NCBI GenBank assembly: GCA_934045075.1
Contig: OW203727.1
Span: 16,738,861 to 16,802,860, forward strand
Reading direction: 5' to 3'
From: Yponomeuta sedellus
Lineage: Eukaryota > Arthropoda > Insecta > Lepidoptera > Yponomeutidae
DNA length: 64,000 bases
Under the pieces are notes generated by a model. It saw only the letters and a list, made by a program, of their open reading frames with translations, had not been told where the DNA came from and did not search any database. Shown here in pieces: positions 23,500 through 35,700 of the stretch. Within the stretch, counting starts at the first letter, position 1. Each line of letters starts with the position of its first letter. The position numbers and the translations under genes are program-made.

Positions 23500-23642
23500 G
23501 CCAACGCTCCGATAACATATCAGTGCATCAGTTAACATATCAGTGTTGTACATATTGCGGCTAGGAATGAACGGAAAATGTAGGCTGTGTAACCTCCTGC
23601 GCAGCGTTTAGTGATATTTTTTTGTTATGAAACAAAAGAACA
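23500..23642 (+). promoter_or_regulatory. Candidate transcription start and 5' leader of the membrane-protein gene
   Basis: Three arthropod initiator-like TCAGT motifs lie at 23520, 23528 (TCAGTT) and 23540, about 100-120 nt before the start codon. I see no convincing TATA box. The leader holds two upstream ATGs. One at 23567 opens a 14-codon frame that closes before the start. One at 23627 opens a 13-codon frame that overlaps the start out of frame and stops at 23668. The main ATG has A at -3; the 23627 ATG has T at -3. The assignment is positional only. Confidence 0.35.
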
Positions 23643-23715
23643 ATGCAGTATTGGTTTGCGCTTTATAGTTCGTTAGTGTTAGTCTACGCTCATCCAAGAG
23701 AGATCAATATTCAAG
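23643..23715 (+). CDS. Exon 1: signal peptide
   Basis: Encodes residues 1-24 plus one base, starting MQYWFALYSSLVLVYA, a short hydrophobic signal peptide with an Ala at the likely cleavage point. The donor is CAAG/GTGATT, which is acceptable but not strong. It ends in phase 1, which fits exon 2. The ATG was chosen because it alone opens this frame and has A at -3. A LINE relic begins about 220 nt into the following intron. Confidence 0.7.
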
Positions 23716-26700
23716 GTGATTGGATTAGATTACAGTGTTTTTGTTTACATATTTAAAAGCTATTTCCTCGTAAATAAATACCGGCAGTTACAGGAAAGCA
23801 ACGAAACGAAACGTGTCTTGAGTGTAAACGTAAATAAGATTGTGGAACTCCATTAATTCGTGTTTGGTAGGAAAATTGTCATATTATGTACATTGTGCTA
23901 AAGAAGAAACTTCATCAACAATTTTTTTATGTAACGTCGATTGTGTGCCACTGCCGGGCAAAGGCCTCCCCTTTTGCCTTCCACTCCTCCTTGATCATGG
24001 TCACCTCCTGCCAGCCCGGCAAAAAGGTCGTGAGGTCGTCCCGCCATCTCCGCTTGGGTCAGCCACGTTTGCGATATTCGTCGCGCGGAACCGAGTCAGT
24101 GACGATTTTTACCCACCTCTCTGGGTCCATACGGCTTAGGTGGCCCGCCCAATTGCACTTCAGTTTAGCGGTTTCAGCTCCAACATCGACAATTTTGGTT
24201 CTGGACAACAATTTAAATCGAATTCAACAATTTAAATCCATAAATTAGCATTATATTAGCATGGAGCGGCGGTAGAACAGTGGGTAGAACACTGGACTCG
24301 GAAGCGAGAGACCGAGGTTCGATTCGCAATGAGAGCATGTACTTTATTTACTTATACTTTATTTTCTAACTTATGCAGATTGGTGAAGTTATAGTATCAA
24401 TTCTACTCGCTAACGGTAAAGTTATTATGAAATTATGAATCCGTGGTGGGCACGCATAGTAATTAAGCCCATACTCAATCTAAGAGAAGGCCTGTGCCTG
24501 TGGGACGTCAAAAAGCTACATGAAAAACGCATTTTGTTCCACTGATCAGTCAAAGAAACTTTCTCAAGTGAAGCATATAACTAAGTAAAAGGAACAGTAT
24601 TCTTATCACGATTTTCGATATTTTACTATTTTTGATATTTCGATGGTGAAGGTGGTTGTTTATGTACCATCACTTAAGGTTTAAAAAGCCATATAAAATT
24701 TAAATAATATTATTTTTTCCAAAGTGTTAAGGTTCGTTGCTGTGAGGTATTAGGTATTCAGTTAAAGAGGATACCTACATCTTGAGTATCGTGGAATATG
24801 CTAAGAGAAAGCGCTTTTTTATTACAGAGAGAATGTAAAGCGGTTTTTTGTGGAGCTCTAATTAAGTTTGAATTCATTACTTTGCGGAAACGCAAAGGTC
24901 TTTTTTCAAAGAGGTGTTTTATTTTCGCCTTAGAAAAGTACGAACAGTGGATGTTAAGAGAACTATCTTGTTTTAAAATTATTATGTCTGTCGTACTCGG
25001 CAGTACTCCAAAGTTAATTACCGTTAGAAGTTTTCAAATAAGTCTAATACATAATGTATAGCGCTTCGCCATCTTTGGAAAATATTAAGTAATTGGCAAT
25101 AAGGCACCAAAGTCTGTCTTCGTCGAAGCCTTTCGACTTGGCAGCCGGCGCCGTTCGGGATGGGTGCAGTGGAAGGCTTGGGGATCCCTAGACTTCCCCG
25201 TCTATTCCAAGAGCTCTTTCCCCAGAAAGCTATCTACAATGCACCTTCACGGCACCACGTTTTCATCGAAAGATGTCTACTAATGTATAGTTTGGCGACT
25301 CAAATCATCTTATATGTTTATCAATTCTATTTTTCACCTTAAATTAATATTAATAATAATATTAATAATAACATAACATAACTACTTACATTCCTGTATC
25401 CAAGAGGGGTACGTAGAGACCAGGGACTGCAACTTGCCGTGATGATGACAAATCGCCTTTGCTTCATCCACGTTCATAAGTCGTTGCATGCGTTAAATAA
25501 AAAATAAATAATATTTTGCGGAAATCCATAATAGCAGCAAGCAAGTATTGGTGTCGGTGGTGGTGTGTTTGTGTCTTGCTTCTGCTTGAAAAAGTGAGAG
25601 AGAGGGCGGTGCATTAACTAACTGCATGTTGGTTGTGGTATTTTCGATGGAATTTTGCAACGTAATGTTCACATTTAATGCTGAATTAAATAATAATAAT
25701 AGTTTAATAAATAATTATTTTGGAACTGAACTGAAACTGTCGTAATTACTACACAAAATTAGCAAAACCTGATCGGACTCTTCGGGCAAAAAATCAAGTA
25801 AGTGAATCCGGAATTAGATTAGATTATTGTACACGCCAGAAAACAAAATACTTAAAAAGGCTTACATATCTAAGTATTGCCGTATACAATAATCGGCGGT
25901 CTTATCGCTAAAAGCGATCTCTTCCAGACAACCTTGAGATGGATAGAACTGAAAGATGAAGAGAGTAAGAATTAGCATAAATCAATTCATTATCGATTTA
26001 TTATTCTTTTAGATGAATGTGAGCTGCTTAGCTGTGTGGGTGAAGAATACTCGTGCGTGAATGGAAAGTGCTTCTGCGCATCCAACTATGTGCCTAGCCT
26101 TTCGCAAACCAGCTGCGTCCGATGTCCAGGTAAGAGCAGATGCCTATTTTACTGAGTCACAATTCATGGTTTACTATGACTATTCCACGTACATTAAAAA
26201 GTCGATTCACTCACAAATTATTAAGTAGGAGGACTCGGCTACGCAACGCGAAATGGTCAAAATTAACTGTGACTTGTAGTATTGTGAAATGCGACCGTGC
26301 CCTATTTTGATGATATCAACCCTTTGTAGTCCCTACTGCTGGTCTCTTCTTCCATCGCAGAAAGGTTAGGCCATACTCTACCACGGGGGCCTAGTCCGGC
26401 TTGGTGGAGGATTGTAATATAGTGGAGGGCCTTAATGTCAGAAGTTATCTAGCCGCCCATAAGGCGTCTGTCATGGCATAACGATTGCCATTATATGACA
26501 GCCGGCACCAACGGTTTAACGTGCCTTACAAAAATCAGAAGCGCTCGGCAAAAATGCCACTAGCGGGAGTCACGAGATGGGCACCCATCCAGCATCTGAC
26601 CGCGCCTGTTGTTGCTTAACCATTAGTGATTGCTTCCAATCAATCAGTTCCACTAGACCACGAGCGCTTCAGATCCACTAGGCCTAGCGGCATAGCGCCG

Positions 26701-29700
26701 TAAGACAAGATAAGAAAAGATAAGAATATTCTTTATTGTACACCAGAGCACATATTATAAAACATGTAAAGATACAAAGTACAATTGGCGGCCTTATTGC
26801 TAAAAGCAATTTCTTCCAGACAACCTTAAGCCGGAAAGTTGCTGAAGTATTTCCTTCAGCAACTTTCAAGCTTAAGGTTGTCTGGACGAGACGGGTAGTC
26901 GGTGCAAATATGAATATTCTGTATGATATGCCGTATTTTGCTGTTATATATTTTTATTCAATCTCGACACCTAAGATTAAGACAGTATCAAAACTGCGAT
27001 GACAGGTTTCGTACGTATTAAACAAGGACACTGAGGCAAATATTAACAGCAACCCTACCCTACGTAATACAGAGAATATTGTAAAGAGGGTCGAAATTTC
27101 ACTGATGCCGGTGAGTCGCCCATTAGCTCAGTTGGAAAGAGCGCTGGCACGGATAGCCAGAGGTCGCGGGTTCGAATCCCGGCATGGGTGGATTTTTTAG
27201 CCTCTAAATAGGTTTTTCAAACCCTACCCTACCTAACCTAACATCTCCACCCCAATCTAGCTGCGGTTAGGTTGAGGTGAGGTGTGTTAGGTTTTCAAGA
27301 TTCACTGCAAATTAGGTTTCCGTCCTCAAAGACCTCTCGACGTTGCCTTTCTAACGTGAAAGTTAAAAAGCCCCGAAACCGAAAAAATTCTGTTTTAAAC
27401 GCGAAATACGTAAATTTCTAGGATTAGAAAACATTTTCTATATGATGAGTAGGTCCAACCATTCGGTTTAAATTATAAATATAAATATTATTATTCGCAC
27501 AGCTGTGATTTTTTAACTATTCTTGGAAGTGCTAGTGACGATCCATAAGCTAGGGCTCTACGAGCAAATTTTTTTTATACATACATAAATAACCTCACGC
27601 CTGTATCCCAGAGGAGTAGGCAGAGACCAGGGACTGCCACTTGCCACGATCCTGACAAATCACCTTCTCTTCATCAACGTCCATAATTATAATTTTTTTA
27701 TAATTAACGTTAAACCGACTTCATTACACTAAGGCACTTAAAACGCAGAAATAGTTTAAACGAATACGACCTCTAAATTCAAAATTCTTATAAATCTAGT
27801 CATGGTAGAAGTAGATAAAAATCACTTAATGTCTGCGACTTTGATTACACAAAGTTAATACAATTTGAATTTATTTATTTCGAATATTAATCTATATGGA
27901 CATTTTTCACGCATATATACAATCTATTTTTAAAATCTAATATAATTACATAGACATAAAACCTTATACTGATTCATTACACAATTACTGATACTGAAAT
28001 CAGCATTACACAATTTAAACCGCACCTCAGCTCTCTTGGCGCTGCATGCTGCGCACACCGGGTACCGGCAGAATATCAGCGCTGAAGTTTTTTTCCGAAC
28101 TTCCAGCACATGCTGAGTCAGAGCCCATTTACGTTTGCCACACCTACGTTGGTAACTCTTAGTCCAGTACATTGCCCGGGTACATTGCCGTACTGTGTAT
28201 GGCTAGTTGTCTGTGTGTTTCGCTTTTCATGTACCAATGCTACTGTTTTGTTTGTTTATTATTTCTTCGTGCTGTGACTTGTAACCAGATTCTTATGGCT
28301 TCACTTTATATACGTGTGTGTGTCTTTTGTAAATAAATTGTTAATCAATCAATCAATCAATATGTATATTGGAGTCGGTGCCAAGACTTTATCAGAGCAT
28401 CACTGAATTACCAATTACCCACCCAGGATCACTGAAACATATGCATTGCATATTACTAATGGATGGGCCTTATTTGCTTCTGTCCATTGAAGAGTTCCGT
28501 TCTCCATATCTGAAAGTCCTCATCATATATTCACCAAATTCAAATTGGACCAATATTGGGACGCTATATCTAATCTAACAAAAAACGGTTAAGATTTGAC
28601 GAAGTTACGCGAGAGCATAGTAAAAAAGTAACAAACGCGTCGAAATAACCATGATCGTCATATAATCCTTTTCTGAGGCGAACCGAGTGATTAGAATCAA
28701 TCACTTGAGTTAAGCAACAACAGGCGCGGTCAGGTGCAGGATGGGTGACCGTCCCGTGACTACCGCTAGTGGCATTTTTCCGAGCGCTTCCGTGCTTCGC
28801 AAGGCACGCTAAGCTGTCGTCGGTGCCGGTTGTCATGAAATGGCAGTCGTTAAGCCATGTCAGAGGCCTTATGGACGGCTTGATAACTTCTGACAGTAAG
28901 GTCCGCCACTGTCTTACAATCCACCAACGTGGACTGGCCCCCGTGGTGGAGTATGGCCTAAGTTTTCTGCGATGCAGGAAGAGATCCGTGCCCCAGCAGT
29001 GGGGACATACAAGTGTTGATAACGACAACGAATCCTTTTTTGAACGTGGTTAAAAACGGTGCACACTCATTGCCAACCGATGATAATTATCCTGAAAACT
29101 GGAACATTTGTACAGCACATAGAATATTATCTTCCCATTTCGTTATAATATTCATGAATGTTCTTATTAGGCCAATACTACCAAATTAGGATCTTTACTA
29201 ATTAGCAAATTTGCAATAATAACGTAGGTACTTAATTAGTTTACCTACGGCAACTTTGCCTATTTGAAAGGTAACGAAGGATATTGTTACGAGCGTCTTA
29301 ATTGTTTGTTCAAGCTACAAAATTAAACAAATTTTACGAAACCTTGTACAGTCGGCAGCACATCAACCTTAACATATTTTGCAAGCTGTAACGTAAGTGA
29401 GTGGAGTGTAAAGTCATATTTTGTTTTAAATATAAATTTAATTATTTACATTTCTCTTAACCCATATAAGCCCAGAACTTTTTTAGTTTCAGATTTTGAT
29501 CATTTTCAATAATGTTGATGTCAATAGGCTAAGATACAAGTTTAAGGTGATTTTAAGGTGGAAAAAATTATATTTTTTGTGTTTTTTAGGTGTTCGAAAA
29601 CGATACATTGGGCATATAGGGAAGAGCGGGTGATCGTGCTCTTCCACTGTAAAGGGAAATTTCCCGCCAGGCAGATCGTATGCCTGGGGACGGCCGGTCC

Positions 29701-32700
29701 AACTGTTGTTAGTCGGACGTTATATTTATGCTATGTCATTAAAACACTTTGATTGCGCGATGCAGGAATGTTGGAGTTTGTAGTGCGCGCGCAGAGTTGA
29801 CATGTGCTCGCCACATCACTCCCCTTCAAGACCGTAGCTACGCATAGCTAGGTCTGATAGGAATCGAAGTCTGTGCTATAAAGCCTGCAAGTGCCAGGTG
29901 ACGCTGAGTCTGTGAGTCGACTAGCGGTTGAGGGTGTTCGGCGGCTAACAGTCACTTCACCGGCGACAGTACCATGGAGCCCGCGCATGTGGTAGGAACC
30001 GGTGAAGGCTGCTGTACCACTGACAACGTGTGCTGTTGCTGTGTGGCTGCCGTGCCGAGGGGTTGGAGGAAGATCACCATCAGTCCCAGTAGTCGGTGCG
30101 TTGACTGTAGTGGAACTGATGAAGTGAGAGGGAAGAATGCTGGCCTTGCTTTGAGACTGTATGTGGGGTGATGCGAGAGCGAAGGAAGGTTGACAGTGTT
30201 CTGTCAGGGGTCACCACTATAGGGAAGAGCGGGTGATCGTGCTCTTCCACTGTAAAGGGAAATTTCCCGCCAGGCAGATCGTATGCCTGGGGACGGCCAG
30301 TCCAACTATTGTTAGTTGGACATTGTATTTATGGTATGTCAGTGAAACACTTTGATTGCGCGATGCAGGAATGTTGGAGTTTGTAGTGCGCGCGCAGAGT
30401 TGACATGTGCTCGCCACAGGGCATATATGCTACAAGATATATAGGTAATTTAAACAACGAGGTTTTCTATGTTCTTTATTGAAAAAAAAGGAAAGAAATA
30501 ATTCTAAATACTTATAATTTAACTATGAAATGCCGAAAAACATTTAGAGTGTAGGTTAACCTTCCATTTTTCGCAGTAAGAGACCGTCAAACTTTTACAT
30601 AACGCACATCTCATCCTCTTCGGTGCCCTGGTGATTATGTGCTCGGCGGTATGTTTACAAACCGTAGCAGGCTCATGCGTAGAAATACGCTTTGAAGGTC
30701 TGGAATGTTGCTTTTTACATACGGAATTACATACTGGAATGTTGCTTATTACGTTTCTTTGCAATAAGGATCTAGCAATGCTGCGCCAAAATTCCAGAGT
30801 ATCTACATCTTTGCAGTAATTCCGAGCTAACAGGGTAGCAAACGTAGTGTAGGACGCCCTCCGACCAGGTGGGATTACGATCTGCGAAAAACTGCCGAGA
30901 TATGCTAAATGCGGCAAGCTGAAGACAGGTTCATTAGAGGAGGGCTATGTCCAGCAGTGGACTAATATAGCCTGAAGAAGAAGAAGAAGGGTAGCATTGT
31001 TGACTGCAACATCTGTCAGCCACAAGATTATCGGCATGTACCACTTTTTTCCACTTATCGCAATGCGATAAGTACCCACATTTTCGTCCAGCCGATCGAC
31101 ACCACCCATGAAACTGTTATATTGGCACACAAAGTTCGGTTGTGGTACAGTTATTCTCTCCTTTTGGGCACCTGAGTTTCTTCTTGCATGTTGTAATGGT
31201 TGAACACCATACACACTAGGTAACACTGTGACCACACTGTTATCGTACACAAATGCCAGCGGCAAGCCGGCTTGACGCAAATACAGCACGTTGTTGCAGT
31301 TGTTCCTTACAAGACTTGTCGTCTCTCAAAGGACACTTCTGTCTGCGGTTGCTGCGTACTGCACCTGTCACTAGGACGTTTTTCTCTTTCATGTACGATA
31401 CTAAGGGTAGTCCAGAAAAAACTATCACAGTAAACCGAGAGCCTCGTGTCTTCGTAGAATTTTTGAATCCAAGTCATCAATTTTGTAACAACATGATGAC
31501 CTAATCCGGAACTGTATTGTTCGTAGCAGCCTTGATATGGATTAGCGTACAAGCAATATCCTAAGCGCCAAATCTTATGGGTTTCCTTTTTATATGCTGT
31601 TTACATCCATGCCTGCCATACTACGGTATCATTGACTCCTCGATGCTGATGTCTTTTTACCCGACTGCAGCGAAGCCCAAAAGGAGGGTAATGTGTTTAG
31701 TGCGTATGTATGTATGTATGTATGTAAGTATGTCCGATTCTATGTTCCCTCATAACTCCTTAACCAATGGTCAGATTTTGTTAAACAAGGTGTCATTCGA
31801 TTCGGCATCCTTGCGCGGGTGTCATAGGCTATATAAAATCATAATTATGCGATCAGAACCGTGACGAAAAATATAATTCGTTAAGAAGCTTCGTTAAAGT
31901 ACAGCTAGGAGCCACTAGATGGCGCTGTTATATTTAGTTTATTGAATTCGAATACTAATTTTATTGAACTACCCCTAACAGGTGTGAAATATTTAAAACA
32001 GAATTTTGCGGATGACGTAGGTTACATAAAATCAGCATTAATAGAGAACCAACGGAACAAAAAATAACATTTACTTCTAAGCAATTAAAGTACCACTTTT
32101 AGCCACTTGATGGCGCTGCTATATTTTATTTATTCTAATACAATGTGTATACATAATTTCGGCTTTGGTCTACATGTAAACAAACCATTTATAGAATCGG
32201 TACAAATGCGGAAAGAAATAATTCCTATAAAGTGGTTTGATCCTTCTAGATCATTCATTTTATTAAAAAATATAATTTTGTTTAACTACGCCTAACACGT
32301 GCAAAGTATTTAAAAGAGAATTTTCCGGGTGTCGTTGATTACATTAAATCAGCATTAATAGAGAACAAACGCAACACAAATAATATTCACTTCTAAGTAA
32401 TTAAAGTACTGTAGCATTAGTTCCTCTACCCAACCACAGATGGCGCTGTTTGTGTTCTAAATTGCGGTATGGTTTTGTCCGAAGGCGAATATTAAACAAA
32501 ATTGGATAGTATTTGAGCGCTTGCGAATCATCTCGGCCAATACTGACTGTCCATTAGTAATAGGCACGACTAGTGACGTAGGTAATATACCTCGCTTTGC
32601 GCTGTGGTGCGAGTAGTACAGTTACTAATCCGTAATCCTTAGTAAGTTTCATATTGCTTCAATAAATAGATCCCTAAGTACGTGCTGTCGTGCTGAAACA

Positions 32701-35700
32701 ACGTTTCTCTTCTTGTCTGCTGAAACCCTGTCCTACAGTACCACTTTTAGCCACTAGATGGCGCTGGCATATATTTATTCTAGTACATGTATAAATTTAC
32801 ATAATATCAGCTTTGCTCTACATGTAAACAAACCGTCTATAGAAACGGTATAAGTGCTGAAAGAAATAATGCCTATAAAGTGTTTATTTCTTTCTACGCC
32901 ATTCGTTTATCTCATTAATTTAAGAAATATCAACCTCATAGGGGGTAATAAAAATAATACAATTACTGCAGACGCCGAGAAGTAAGGGATTGCTGGACGA
33001 GTTTGGGATAGACGGCCGAGTCGTAGACGAAGCCGTCTAGAACGAGTCCTGCAATCCCTGTTCCGGCCGAGGATTGTATAATGCTTTTCTCAAACAATGC
33101 GAGGAAATATTAATATTAAAATAATTACTAGGTAATTAAGAAATAATAGTTTGGTTTGCCGTCTTTTTATTTTTTTAAATACACTAACATATTTGAGCAC
33201 CATGTTTAACCGCACAAAAACCAATACCATAGATTGTATTTTTTGTTAATCTAAGTATGCTTACATAACTTAGTAGGTGGTTGGCTGTATGTAATTTTTC
33301 CTTGGTCAGTTTAATTTTAGTAAGTAAATTTAAAAAGTTAGAGCAGCGGACGGTAATGGATTTTCATACTTACTTTACTGGCTTAGGCCAGTAAAGTGAG
33401 GCGGGAGCCATAAAAGAGAAACTTTGTGGCTTTATTTCATGGTAATAACACAAACATTTCTGAGCATGTTTGAGAAAAAATAATTAATTTCTTAACACTG
33501 ATATTAATTTCCTACTGACACTTAGACCAAAACTAACTGAACAAAATATATAAAGTGTAGCATGTAACTCCTTTTCCCCTGTGCGGTCATAGTCAGACAA
33601 GCTGGGTTCAAAGAAGAAACAATAAATGATAAAAAAATATTTGAACGCTCTCACTGGTAACCGAAGACGGATCCTCCGTGACCTCGTATCGTAGGACCCA
33701 TGAAATTTTAAAAAATTCTAGCTCTATTCATCTTAACGAATTTTATCTCGTTTCCTCCGAAAATAAGATTATGATTTTGTGCTAGGTTTCCTGTTCACTT
33801 GTGAGACCAAAGATTGCTTATCTACACCTAAATATTCAGTAAAATTTTTCAATGCTTTAGGGGGCCACCTCAAGATGAATTTGTTATAGTTTCATTTTAA
33901 TACCGGTAATATTTTGGCATTCAGAAAACCAAGATTTTGTATGTCCCCACGCCCATGCCACAACTCTAAATAACTACGCCAGGCCGAAGGCCGAGCCCCA
34001 TCATGCGGGTGCGAGGAAACTTGCCGCGACGAGGTTGAAGGCCGAGTTCAATACAGGTCGCGGCACGGCCGAAGGCTGTGAAGCGGGCTTATAGAATACT
34101 CCCACGGCGATTCCAAATGCTGAGCTCTATTTACGCTGATGCCAAATGGAGAGACTATTAGCGCGGCCGAAGGCCGCGACAGTTACTTAAAGTTGCTGTT
34201 AGGAGGAAACCTGTCGCGCCTTTGTACAGGCCGCGGCTGAAGGCTCAGACCATTTATGTTCCCATTTAAAAGTCCTTATTCTAAGTAATTAGCGAGACCG
34301 AAGACTGGGCCCAGCAATGCAAGCACGAAGAATTCTAGTCTGGAGATGTCGAAAGCTGAGCGCCGTTCAGGTCGAAGAGGTAATTCGTGACTACTCCAGT
34401 CCCCACCTACAATCGTTAACATTAAATAACTAGGTGCAGTGGAGCGTTTTAGGCTACATAAACAACATACAATTTATGTAAGGATAATAAAGAAAAAAAT
34501 CTGTCGTTTCCTTTGCAAATATTCTAGATAGTTTAACACCATTAGACCATATTCATTATACTAGCTAAAAAATATCGTACGACATAATTTTTTAATGCAG
34601 GCAGGTGGTACCTATGACTATATCAAACAAGTATATCAGTAAAAATATTTATGATTTGCCGAGACATGTCCATTGTCGAACAAAAGAAAATAAAGCAATA
34701 AACTAAAATTCATTTAGGACATAAAATAATATAACGATTTAAAGCATGTAAACAGAACAGATGGACCTTTAAATTTTATCGTTTTACTGAGTCACTAAAA
34801 GGTCAAAAATAAAAAAATATTTAAAAAAATAAAAGAACCCGACTGCAGTGATAAATCAACTGAAAGGGAAAAAATAAGATAATTTTATTTTCAAATGCTA
34901 ATGTCGAATCAGAAGAGTTCATGCTGCTTTACTTGAGGGACCAAATAATATAACTTTATAAGCATTATTTGCTCAAACTGTTGCATTTATTATTTTATAT
35001 AAAATGATGCAGTCGGGACCCATTAGAGGACTTTAAACAAACAGTAATGGGTCCCGACTGCATCATTTTATATAAAATAATAAATGCAACAGTTTGAGCA
35101 AATAATGCTTATAAAGTTATATTATTTGGTCCCTCAAGTAAAGCAGCATGAACTCTTCTGATTCGACATTAGCATTTGAAAATAAAATTATCTTATTTTT
35201 TCCCTTTCAGTTGATTTATCACTGCAGTCGGGTTCTTTTATTTTTTTAAATATTTCAATAATAGCATATTGCAAAAAAAATTCGTTGAGCATGACAAAAA
35301 GGGTTTGCAAAATCAAAGTTGGTTTCGTCTCCTGAGTCCGAATCAGACAACTACGGACAACAATAAATATGTCAGCGCTTATCACCTCATCATCCGAATC
35401 CGATTCGTTGAGTAAATCTACTACTTCATTTGTAGTCAAAGCCTTGGACATCCTAAAACTAAAAATATAATTTAGTACAAGTTTCACCTGTATATTTGCC
35501 CAACGTATCGTTTTCGAACACTAACAATTACAAGGTAATTTAGGGATAAGTAGTTGAATGAAATATCAGTTACTACTAAAAACATGAGATAATATATTCA
35601 ACTTTACTTTAGAATAATAATAGTAGCAGAAATCAAAAGAATTCTAAAAAATAACTTACTTACTTCTCGGAGCCGACATGTTTTTTACGCGCCAAAGCAC

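Larger units (their letters stand above)
31654..35255 (+). mobile_element. Unclassified 3.6-kb element, copy A
   Basis: Starts TTTTTACCCGACTGCAG and ends CTGCAGTCGGGTTC followed by an AT-rich tail, giving a 12-bp terminal inverted repeat. In order it contains a TATG microsatellite, a region with four CTCF-like motifs, a tract rich in GGCCGAAGGCC hairpins, and a 441-bp palindrome as its 3' end. I found no transposase; the only shared open frame is 62 codons and shows no family features. It interrupts a piggyBac-like transposase. Near identity with copies B and C implies recent activity, driven in trans. Confidence 0.8.

Noticed and set aside
27220..27260. Telomere-like CCTAA repeats
   Set aside because: Only two or three imperfect units next to a SINE target duplication; not an interstitial telomere.
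28570..29028. 152-codon open frame on the - strand
   Set aside because: It is Rep350 in reverse; the frame is not kept among copies.
32107..32295. Conserved 62-codon frame in all three 3.6-kb copies
   Set aside because: The copies are near identical throughout, so an identical frame is not evidence of selection; the translation has no recognisable domain.
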